DNA of 5,185 nt, taken from NCBI GenBank assembly GCA_937913075.1, contig CALEPU010000126.1, forward strand, positions 1-5,185. The letters are read 5' to 3'. The translations under genes were made by a program, and so were the position numbers. Below the pieces are notes generated by a model that saw nothing but the letters and a program-made list of their open reading frames with translations, ran no database searches and was not told where the DNA came from. The DNA comes from an uncultured Clostridia bacterium (lineage in GTDB: Bacteria > Bacillota > Clostridia > Christensenellales > CAG-138). Within the stretch, counting starts at the first letter, position 1; every line of letters begins with the position of its first letter. Positions 1 through 5,185 of the stretch are shown piece after piece.

Positions 1-13
1 GCTCTTCCGATCT
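1..13 (+). other. Illumina adapter remnant (not genomic)
   Basis: The bases GCTCTTCCGATCT are identical to the last 13 bases shared by the standard Illumina TruSeq adapters. The glyA reading frame becomes recognisable as serine hydroxymethyltransferase immediately after it, at Val-Met (15-20). The residues encoded through the adapter (Ser-Ser-Asp-Leu) do not fit the family, which normally has an Ala- or Arg-type residue before Val-Met. This is therefore untrimmed adapter at a contig end. Genomic sequence starts at about base 14. Confidence 0.93.
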
Positions 14-14
14 G

Positions 15-1130
15 GTTATGGCCTGCATGGGCAGCCATCTCACCAACAAGTATGCCGAGGGCTATCCCGGCAAGCGTTACTACGGCGGCTGTGAAAAAGT
101 CGACATGGTAGAGGATCTTGCACGCAACCGCGCTAAGCTTCTCTTCGGTGCCGATCACGCCAACGTACAGCCCCACTCCGGCGCACAGGCAAACCTTTCG
201 GTATACTTCGCTCTGCTCAATCCCGGCGATACCATTATGGGTATGAACCTCTCGCACGGCGGTCACCTCACCCACGGCAGCCCCGTAAACATGAGCGGTA
301 AGTATTTCAACTTCGTTCCCTACGGCGTATCCGACGAGGATGAGCGCATCGATTACGACGCTATGGAGAAGCTCGCGGTTGAGTGCCAGCCCAAGATGAT
401 CGTCGCCGGCGCAAGCGCATATCCCCGCGCCATCGATTTCGAGCGCATTGCCGTGATAGCGCACAAGGTCGGCGCACTATTCATGGTCGATATGGCGCAC
501 ATTGCCGGTCTTGTTGCGGCAGGTCTCCATATGAACCCCGTGCCTTATGCCGACGTTGTTACCTCCACCACCCATAAGACCCTGCGTGGTCCTCGCGGCG
601 GTATGATCCTCTGCAAAGAGCAGTATGCCAAGGCCATCGATAAGGGCATTTTCCCCGGCACACAGGGCGGCCCCCTTATGCACATCATCGCTGCGAAAGC
701 CGCCTGCTATGGCGAGGCATTGAAGCCCGAGTTCAAGGCTTATCAACAGCAGGTCGTTAAGAACGCCGCCGTGCTTGCACAGTCCCTTGCCGACGCAGGT
801 TTGCGCATCGTATCCGGCGGTACCGACAATCACCTGATGCTTGTTGATCTTACCCCTGTCGGCCGCACCGGTAAGGACGTTGAGCATTGGCTCGATGAAG
901 CAAACATTACCGTCAACAAGAACACCATCCCCAAGGAGACCTTGAGCCCCTTCGTAACCAGCGGTCTTAGGATCGGCACTCCCGCCATCACCACCCGCGG
1001 CTTCAAGGAGGACGAGATGAAGGTCATAGGCGGTCTTATCGCAAAGGTAGCGCTTGAGGGCGAAGAGGCCATCCCCGCCGTCAAGGCAAAGGTCATTGAG
1101 CTCACCAACGAGCATCCCCTCTACCGGTAA
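15..1130 (+). CDS. glyA: Serine hydroxymethyltransferase, 5'-truncated
   Basis: This PLP enzyme of the cytosol interconverts serine plus tetrahydrofolate with glycine plus 5,10-methylene-tetrahydrofolate, the main source of one-carbon units. Counting from the Met at base 18, the family landmarks are: the TNKYAEGYPGKRYYGG block (residues 9-24), HGGHLTHGSP with PLP-stacking His83, VDMAH with Asp158 and His161, and the PLP-binding lysine in TTHKTLRGPRGG (Lys187, codon 576-578). SGGTDNH and SGLRIGTPA, which carries the carboxylate-binding Arg, follow. Lining these up with E. coli GlyA (Lys229, His126, Tyr55) indicates that about 42 N-terminal residues are missing. The Met at 18 is therefore an internal residue, not the start. 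Gene loss is due to the contig edge; the rest is intact and ends in TAA. Isoleucine is mostly ATC/ATT (only about 2 ATA codons), unlike the genes downstream, as expected for a highly expressed housekeeping gene. Confidence 0.97.
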   Translation, partial: VMACMGSHLTNKYAEGYPGKRYYGGCEKVDMVEDLARNRAKLLFGADHANVQPHSGAQANLSVYFALLNPGDTIMGMNLSHGGHLTHGSPVNMSGKYFNFVPYGVSDEDERIDYDAMEKLAVECQPKMIVAGASAYPRAIDFERIAVIAHKVGALFMVDMAHIAGLVAAGLHMNPVPYADVVTSTTHKTLRGPRGGMILCKEQYAKAIDKGIFPGTQGGPLMHIIAAKAACYGEALKPEFKAYQQQVVKNAAVLAQSLADAGLRIVSGGTDNHLMLVDLTPVGRTGKDVEHWLDEANITVNKNTIPKETLSPFVTSGLRIGTPAITTRGFKEDEMKVIGGLIAKVALEGEEAIPAVKAKVIELTNEHPLYR

Positions 1131-1147
1131 CAGTCACTCATTTTATT

Positions 1148-1182
1148 GGAGCAGAGCAGACCGCTCTGCTCCCTTTCTTTTA
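1148..1182 (+). terminator. Intrinsic terminator of glyA
   Basis: A perfect 10-bp inverted repeat, GGAGCAGAGC (1148-1157) and GCTCTGCTCC (1163-1172), encloses a 5-base loop. The T-rich run CTTTCTTTTA follows directly. It lies 17 bases after the glyA stop codon, which is the usual geometry for a Rho-independent terminator. It separates glyA from the promoter and operon downstream. No matching T-run lies on the other side, so it acts for + strand transcription. Confidence 0.92.
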
Positions 1183-1197
1183 TCCTTATTTTTATTA

Positions 1198-1226
1198 TTG
1201 AGTTGTTTCATGCATTGTGGTATTAT
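1198..1226 (+). promoter_or_regulatory. Predicted sigma-A promoter, extended -10
   Basis: The -35 candidate TTGAGT (1198-1203; TTGA matches consensus) is separated by exactly 17 bases from the -10 candidate TATTAT (1221-1226; 5 of 6 to TATAAT). TGG precedes the -10 hexamer, giving the TGn extended element. Transcription would start near 1232-1235, leaving a leader of only about 25-30 bases with no room for a riboswitch. It lies just after the glyA terminator and before the first gene of the operon. An alternative -10, TATATT at 1224-1229, overlaps it. This is a prediction from sequence only. Confidence 0.72.
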
Positions 1227-1244
1227 ATTCAAAACAAGAGATTG

Positions 1245-1250
1245 AGAGGA
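1245..1250 (+). promoter_or_regulatory. Ribosome binding site of the small membrane protein
   Basis: AGAGGA lies 10 bases before the ATG at 1261. The spacing is slightly long. The GTG at 1256 is in another frame and is followed at once by TAA, so the ATG at 1261 is the supported start. Confidence 0.55.
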
Positions 1251-1260
1251 TAATAGTGTA

Positions 1261-1458
1261 ATGCGCAGATTTTTAGCAATACTCGGTCTGATTTTAATTA
1301 TTTCGGGCTTCGTTCTGCTCCCGCTTTCCTTACAATTTAACATTCCGTTTTATATCCCCGTCGGGCTGATACTGGCAGCATTTTTAATAATGCTTTACGT
1401 TAAAAAAATGCCTTCGCCTTATGATGACGATAACAGCGGCAACGAGGGAGAAAGATAA
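1261..1458 (+). CDS. Small two-helix membrane protein, function unknown
   Basis: This is a 65-residue protein of no family I recognise. Residues 4-24 and 28-47 are long hydrophobic stretches predicted to be two transmembrane helices joined by a very short turn (Gln-Phe-Asn). Met-Arg-Arg precedes the first helix and Lys-Lys follows the second. By the positive-inside rule both ends are cytoplasmic, so the protein would be a hairpin. The tail (about residues 52-65) is hydrophilic and acidic, with Asp-Asp-Asp and Glu residues. The gene has its own promoter and ribosome binding site. Its stop codon shares one base with the ATG of the ABC exporter (TAATG), so the two are probably translationally coupled. 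That suggests, but does not prove, that it works with the transporter. It could also be a generic small membrane protein riding in the operon. Confidence 0.8.
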   Translation: MRRFLAILGLILIISGFVLLPLSLQFNIPFYIPVGLILAAFLIMLYVKKMPSPYDDDNSGNEGER

Positions 1459-3239
1459 TGGAAGCACGCAAGTTAAAGCCTCTTAAACGCTTTGCGGGTT
1501 ACTACAAGCCGTACATAGGTCTTTTTACGCTCGATATGATATGCGCTCTCATTATTTCCGCTGTCGATGTAGTTTATCCGCTTATGGCGCACAAAGCGCT
1601 AAATCAGTACATAGGTTCGCCAACGCCTCAGATAAGCGCTTTCTCCGTTCTCATAGCCGTCGCGACGCTTATGTTTGTTTTAAGGACTGCCTGTCAGTAC
1701 ATCGTCACCTATTACGGTCATTATATGGGCGTCAAGATAGAGGTTGACATGAGGCGTGATATCTTCACGCACCTTCAAAGTCTCAGCTTCAGCTTCTACG
1801 ATAAATCCAGAACGGGAAAGCTTATGGCAAGATGCACTACCGATCTGTTTGACGTTGTTGAGCTTGCGCATCACGGTCCGGAGGACGTATTTATTTCGGT
1901 TGTCACCTTCATTGGCTCGTTCATTGCAATGCTGACAATAAACCGACAGTTGGCGCTTGTGCTTATTGCCACAGTGCCGTTGATGCTCGCCTTCGTCATA
2001 ATGCTTCGCACAAGGATGAACAGCACCAGCCGCAGGGTAAAGGAGAGCGTAGCCATAATCAACGCGGATATAGAGTCTTCGATATCCGGCGCAAGGGTGG
2101 CAAAGGCCTTTACAAATGAACTGTATGAGATAGAAAAATATGAGCGCGGCAACGCCAAGTACAAGGCCGCAAGATCGCGCTATTATAAAACGATGGGGCA
2201 GTTCTTTGCGGGAATGGAGTTCTTTACTACCATTCTCAAAGTAATAGTTCTCGGCGTAGGCGGCTTCCTTATCATTACCAATAAAGGCAATATGACAGTA
2301 AACAGCCTGCTCGTTTTCACAATGTATATTGCTTCGTTCACATCGCCCATCCGCAAGCTTGCAATGTTTATGGAGCAGTACACAATGGGAATGGCGGGCT
2401 TTAAAAGGTTTACCGAGATAATGGAGACCGAGCCTGAGATAGTCGATAAGCCCGATGCCTTAGAGCTTGAAAACGTCAGGGGCGACATCGTATTCAGCGA
2501 CGTTTCCTTTGCTTATGGCGACGGCAAATACGTTTTGAGCAATATCAACCTTGCCGTACCCCACGGCAAGACCGTTGCTCTTGTCGGGCCCTCGGGCGGT
2601 GGTAAGACCACGCTCTGCCATCTTATCCCCAGATTTTACGATATCAAGTCCGGCAGTATAACCGTCGACGGACACGACGTTCGTGACGTTACGATGCGCT
2701 CACTTCGCGGGAACATCGGTATAGTTCAGCAGGAGGTCTTCCTCTTTGCGGCTTCAATCAAGGACAATATCCGCTACGGCAGACTTGACGCTTCCGATGA
2801 CGAGATAATCGCAGCGGCTAAGGCGGCAGAAATACACGACGACATAATGAAGATGCCGCAGGGCTATGACACGATAGTGGGCGAGAGGGGCATAACTCTA
2901 TCCGGCGGTCAAAAGCAGCGCGTAAGCATTGCAAGGATATTCCTCAAAAACCCGCCTATTCTCATACTCGATGAAGCGACGAGCGCTCTTGACTCTGCTA
3001 CCGAGGCAAGGATCTCCGAGGCTTTGGAGCGGCTTAGTATTGGCAGGACAACGCTTATCATAGCGCACAGGCTTTCTACCGTGCGCAGCGCCGACGAGAT
3101 AATCGTTATCGACGAGAGCGGCATAATAGAAAGAGGCAGTCACCGTGAGCTTTATGAGCGCAATGGAGAATACCGCAAGTTGCTTGAAGCGCAGGCGCTG
3201 CTCAACGAAAAGGGCTTTAAGGAGGAGTACATTGGCTGA
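1458..3239 (+). CDS. ABC exporter half-transporter (membrane domain + ATPase)
   Basis: This 593-residue, full-length type IV (ABCB/MsbA/LmrA-like) exporter has one membrane domain followed by one nucleotide-binding domain. Six hydrophobic segments are visible at about 20-43, 62-89, 138-160, 163-184, 249-274 and 281-303. The SFYDKSRTGKLMAR block (111-124) is typical of the first intracellular loop of exporters. The ATPase part has an A-loop Tyr353, Walker A GPSGGGKTT (377-385, Lys383), Q-loop Gln425, X-loop TIVGERG (472-478), signature LSGGQKQR (481-488), Walker B ILILDE with Asp505 and catalytic Glu506, D-loop SALD (509-512) and H-loop His537. All catalytic residues are canonical, so a homodimer would have two working ATP sites. 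No second half-transporter is adjacent, which also favours a homodimer. A GAGGGAG ribosome binding site (1444-1450) inside the previous gene serves the ATG. The substrate cannot be read from the sequence; lipids, peptides and drugs are all exported by this family. Confidence 0.95.
   Translation: MEARKLKPLKRFAGYYKPYIGLFTLDMICALIISAVDVVYPLMAHKALNQYIGSPTPQISAFSVLIAVATLMFVLRTACQYIVTYYGHYMGVKIEVDMRRDIFTHLQSLSFSFYDKSRTGKLMARCTTDLFDVVELAHHGPEDVFISVVTFIGSFIAMLTINRQLALVLIATVPLMLAFVIMLRTRMNSTSRRVKESVAIINADIESSISGARVAKAFTNELYEIEKYERGNAKYKAARSRYYKTMGQFFAGMEFFTTILKVIVLGVGGFLIITNKGNMTVNSLLVFTMYIASFTSPIRKLAMFMEQYTMGMAGFKRFTEIMETEPEIVDKPDALELENVRGDIVFSDVSFAYGDGKYVLSNINLAVPHGKTVALVGPSGGGKTTLCHLIPRFYDIKSGSITVDGHDVRDVTMRSLRGNIGIVQQEVFLFAASIKDNIRYGRLDASDDEIIAAAKAAEIHDDIMKMPQGYDTIVGERGITLSGGQKQRVSIARIFLKNPPILILDEATSALDSATEARISEALERLSIGRTTLIIAHRLSTVRSADEIIVIDESGIIERGSHRELYERNGEYRKLLEAQALLNEKGFKEEYIG
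3219..3225 (+). promoter_or_regulatory. Consensus Shine-Dalgarno fixing a TTG start
   Basis: AAGGAGG, a full match to the anti-SD complement, lies inside the end of the ABC gene and 6 bases before TTG at 3232. This is ideal spacing. It identifies TTG 3232 as the real start of the next gene, in preference to the in-frame ATG at 3145, which would overlap the transporter by 95 bases and lacks such a site. Confidence 0.85.
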
Positions 3240-3798
3240 TATCCGCAAGAAAATCGACGAGCTGAACGAGGTCTATTCGCGCCTGCGTGAGAAAGCTGTG
3301 CGCATCGTCGGCGCTTTTAAAAAGCTTGAAGCAGACGTTTCATGGGGGTGGTACGCAGGGCACAATGTGGACGTACGAGGATCGTTCGTGTATGAGGCTT
3401 TTCCCATTCCCGTCATAACGGTAAAGGATATCTGCGAGATAGGCGTTGATCTCAAAGGAGCCTATATCGAAGGCAGGATTTTCTCAGCCGAGGCAGATGC
3501 TTTTGATTTTGACAGGCTTGCGGGGTACGACTTCTGCGTCTACGGCTCTGACAGCTACCTCTCCGAGCTTTATGACTCTCGCAAGTCGGGCGAGGACGAG
3601 CTTGACGAGCTGATGTTTTCACTTGACGAAACAGACAGCGAACTTTGCATAGACCTGATCTTTCCTGCTATGCCGACGATCAACGTCATCATCGAAGCCT
3701 GCTCTCTTTTAATGGAGCTCGGCACACATATACTGCCGGTCGATGCGGGCGAGCTTGGCGATTGCTACACGGCGGAAAACGAAGAGCTGTTTAACTAA
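3232..3798 (+). CDS. Acidic 188-residue protein of unknown function
   Basis: I do not recognise the family. From the TTG start, the protein begins MADIRKKIDELNE. Residues 1-33 form a charged, heptad-like amphipathic helix that could be a short coiled coil. An alternating hydrophobic/polar region follows (about 50-105: the FPIPVITVKDICEIGVDL segment, then AYIEGRIFSAEA and YDFCVYGSDSYL), suggesting a mixed alpha/beta fold. A strongly acidic stretch lies at 110-137 (GEDELDELMFSLDETD), then a hydrophobic segment at about 139-168 that is too polar and proline-broken to be a convincing membrane helix. There is no signal peptide, so it is probably cytosolic. It overlaps the ABC gene by 8 bases and sits 32 bases before the peptidase gene, so it belongs to the operon. 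Extending it to the upstream ATG (3145) adds 29 residues rich in Arg, Lys and Cys that look like an out-of-frame reading of the ABC gene. Confidence 0.85.
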   Translation: MADIRKKIDELNEVYSRLREKAVRIVGAFKKLEADVSWGWYAGHNVDVRGSFVYEAFPIPVITVKDICEIGVDLKGAYIEGRIFSAEADAFDFDRLAGYDFCVYGSDSYLSELYDSRKSGEDELDELMFSLDETDSELCIDLIFPAMPTINVIIEACSLLMELGTHILPVDAGELGDCYTAENEELFN

Positions 3799-3815
3799 AT
3801 TACAAATTCAATTCG

Positions 3816-3822
3816 AAGGGAG
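3816..3822 (+). promoter_or_regulatory. Ribosome binding site of the M42 peptidase
   Basis: AAGGGAG lies 8 bases before ATG 3831 in the short 32-base intergenic gap. The ATG at 3826 is in a different frame. No terminator hairpin or convincing promoter is seen in the gap, so transcription probably continues from upstream. Confidence 0.75.
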
Positions 3823-3830
3823 TTAATGAT

Positions 3831-4847
3831 ATGCAGAAAATGCTTGATGAATTAAAGTGCCTCATAGGTATCGACAGCCCGACGGGCTTTACCAAGACCG
3901 CCGCCGATTATTCGGTCGAACGTCTGAAAGCTCTCGGCTATTCGCCCGAGAAGACCAACAAGGGCTGCGTGCTCTGCTGTCTTGGCGGGGAGGGCAGACC
4001 CGTTGTATTCTCAGCGCATCTTGATACGCTCGGCGGCATGGTTGCTGAGGTAAAATCCAACGGTCGTCTTCGGTTGACAAGGATCGGCGGTATGAACCCA
4101 AACAACGCTGAGTGTGAAAACGCGAAGGTCTACACAAGATCGGGCAAGGTATATGAGGGATGCATGCAGATGAACGATCCGAGCGTGCACGTCAACGGAG
4201 ACTACTCCAAGCAGGAGCGCACTTGGGACAGCATGGAGCTCGTGCTCGACGAGTTCACCGACAGTAAGGCGGAAACCGAGAAGCTCGGAATCGCGACCGG
4301 CGATTACGTCTGCTTCGACCCGAGGTTCAGAGTGACCGATCGCGGCTTTATCAAGAGTCGTTTCCTGGACGACAAGCTGAGCGTCGCTATCCTGCTTGAC
4401 TTTGCAAGACGCATTAAAGAGGATGGGTTAAAGCTTACCCGCAAGGTATACATCTACATTACCGTATTTGAAGAGGTCGGACATGGCTGTTCATCGGGGC
4501 TTCCCGAGGATGCGCTCGATATCATCAGCGTCGATATGGGCTGTGTTGGCCAGGGGCTTGCCTGCCGCGAACATCAGGTGTCGATCTGCGTCAAGGATTC
4601 ACACGGACCTTACAATTACGAGCTTACCGGCGAGCTTATCGATACTGCTAAGCGTCTCGGGCTCGATTATGCGCTCGACGTTTATCCATACTACGGCTCC
4701 GATGCGGACGCCGCGCTCGATGCAGGCTATGACCTCCGTCACGGGCTTATCGGCGCCGGCGTTTATGCCTCGCACGGATACGAGCGCTCACACGTTAAGG
4801 GAGCCGAGAATACGCTCAAGCTGGTATCGGGGCTTGTAACCGAATGA
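3831..4847 (+). CDS. M42-family metallo-aminopeptidase
   Basis: This 338-residue protein has the usual length (about 340-360) for M42 (glutamyl aminopeptidase / TET / FrvX type) enzymes. These are cytosolic di-metal peptidases, often dodecameric, that trim N-terminal residues from short peptides. Expected metal and catalytic residues are in the right order: SAHLD (His63, Asp65), FLDDK (bridging Asp180), FEEVGHG (catalytic Glu214 and metal ligand Glu215), SVDMG (Asp235), and a C-terminal histidine, most likely His321 in ERSHV, with His315 in ASHGYE as an alternative. The central region (about 70-165) contains the M42-type dimerisation/insert domain. The C-terminal block differs from the common H-S/T-P-x-E form, so this is a divergent subfamily whose preferred substrate I cannot name. 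The N-terminal part is rich in cysteine (Cys46, 49, 50). It has no signal peptide. Its stop overlaps the ATG of the next gene by 4 bases (ATGA), indicating coupling. Confidence 0.9.
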   Translation: MQKMLDELKCLIGIDSPTGFTKTAADYSVERLKALGYSPEKTNKGCVLCCLGGEGRPVVFSAHLDTLGGMVAEVKSNGRLRLTRIGGMNPNNAECENAKVYTRSGKVYEGCMQMNDPSVHVNGDYSKQERTWDSMELVLDEFTDSKAETEKLGIATGDYVCFDPRFRVTDRGFIKSRFLDDKLSVAILLDFARRIKEDGLKLTRKVYIYITVFEEVGHGCSSGLPEDALDIISVDMGCVGQGLACREHQVSICVKDSHGPYNYELTGELIDTAKRLGLDYALDVYPYYGSDADAALDAGYDLRHGLIGAGVYASHGYERSHVKGAENTLKLVSGLVTE

Positions 4848-5176
4848 AAACACTGATCGAGCTTTATGTAAACGAACAGTACGATAATCTTCTTGCGGCA
4901 ATGGTATTCAAGCCGGAACGGCTTGTGTTCGTGTGCACGGACAACTCGCCCGATAAGCTGACAAGCCAAAGCATACTTGCCTTTGCGAAAGGGCTTAGGA
5001 ACGATATGTCCGTTGAATACGAGCACATAGGCAACAAGTCCGTCGATATACTGTTTGATAGGCTCGACGATATCTGTAAAAAATACGGGGATTGCGCGAT
5101 AGATATGACGGGCGGCTCGACCGCTGCGCTCGTTGCTGCGGAAAGTTACTGTGCCAAGCGCGGCAAAAAGGCATAG
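4844..5176 (+). CDS. CARF/Card1-like Rossmann-domain protein, probably truncated
   Basis: This 110-codon reading frame starts at the ATG that overlaps the peptidase stop (ATGA); its own ribosome binding site is weak, so reinitiation is likely. Visible features are: an N-terminal MKTLIELY strand, ERLVFVCTDN (25-34; first core strand and nucleotide-facing loop with Cys31-Thr32-Asp33), a helix at about 37-52, a second strand around 55-62, a helix at 66-80, and AIDMTGGSTAALVAAE (85-100), where the Thr-Gly-Gly-Ser loop resembles the TGGT motif of CARF domains. This order is that of the N-terminal domain of Card1/Can2-type (DUF1887-like) proteins, which continue for about 250 more residues with a PD-(D/E)XK nuclease domain. 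Chromosomal relatives occur in Firmicutes outside CRISPR loci, as far as I recall. The stop TAG at 5174 falls 9 bases before the window end. A true 110-residue protein would lack the nuclease domain; truncation by a contig-end error is at least as likely. Ligand and function are not shown. Confidence 0.65.
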   Translation: MKTLIELYVNEQYDNLLAAMVFKPERLVFVCTDNSPDKLTSQSILAFAKGLRNDMSVEYEHIGNKSVDILFDRLDDICKKYGDCAIDMTGGSTAALVAAESYCAKRGKKA

Positions 5177-5185
5177 CCGCCGCGG

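Noticed and set aside
18..20. ATG at 18 as the start of glyA
   Set aside because: It aligns with an internal residue (about position 44 of E. coli GlyA); the true start lies beyond the contig end.
477..1115. 212-codon reading frame on the - strand inside glyA
   Set aside because: It mirrors the well-supported glyA frame, has no ribosome binding site or recognisable protein, and is a codon-bias shadow.
1131..1260. Riboswitch or regulatory RNA in the glyA-operon gap
   Set aside because: Only the terminator hairpin is structured, and the leader after the predicted promoter is too short for a riboswitch.
2898..3248. 116-codon - strand frame across the end of the ABC gene
   Set aside because: It lies opposite conserved ATPase motifs and has no recognisable product.
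3799..3830. Separate promoter or terminator before the M42 gene
   Set aside because: The 32-base gap has no hairpin and no well-spaced -35/-10 pair; only a ribosome binding site is visible.
4468..4839. 123-codon + strand frame inside the M42 gene
   Set aside because: It is out of frame with intact metal-ligand motifs, and its composition (Ser, Arg, Met rich) is typical of a shadow frame.
1..5185. CRISPR array, insertion sequence, tRNA or rRNA
   Set aside because: No regularly spaced direct repeats, terminal inverted repeats with transposase, or RNA-gene signatures were seen; the CARF-like domain alone does not imply a CRISPR locus.

Overview
The window looks like an assembled contig from an anaerobic Firmicute, probably of the Clostridia (gut Oscillospiraceae or Ruminococcaceae type). 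This rests on the protein style, strong AGGAGG-like ribosome binding sites, a TTG start, roughly even GC content and tight gene packing; no marker gene fixes the species. The first 13 bases are not genomic. They match the 3' end of the standard Illumina sequencing adapter, so the left edge is a contig end and the first gene is cut there.

Layout, all on the + strand: (1) the 3' nine-tenths of glyA (serine hydroxymethyltransferase), ending at 1130 and followed by a perfect 10-bp-stem intrinsic terminator; (2) a 130-bp intergenic gap holding that terminator and an extended -10 type promoter; (3) an apparent operon of five genes: a 65-residue two-helix membrane protein, a full ABC exporter half-transporter (membrane domain plus ATPase), an acidic 188-residue protein of unknown function read from a TTG start, an M42-type metallo-aminopeptidase, and the start of a protein whose N-terminal domain resembles the CARF/Card1-like Rossmann fold. 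The genes overlap by 1, 8 and 4 bases at three junctions, and the fourth gap is only 32 bases, so they are probably transcribed together and partly translationally coupled.

glyA supplies one-carbon units and glycine and forms a separate transcription unit. The operon pairs a membrane exporter and a small membrane partner with a cytosolic peptidase. Peptide or toxic-compound handling is a possible theme, but the sequence does not show the substrate. The last gene stops 9 bases before the window end after only 110 codons. One extra A in its A5 run would keep the frame open to the edge, so the stop may be a contig-end error or a real frameshift.

There is no CRISPR array, mobile element, tRNA or rRNA here, and no gene-free stretch longer than 130 bases. 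The most interesting items are the CARF-like protein in a non-CRISPR operon, the uncharacterised 188-residue protein, and the small membrane protein coupled to the ABC exporter.
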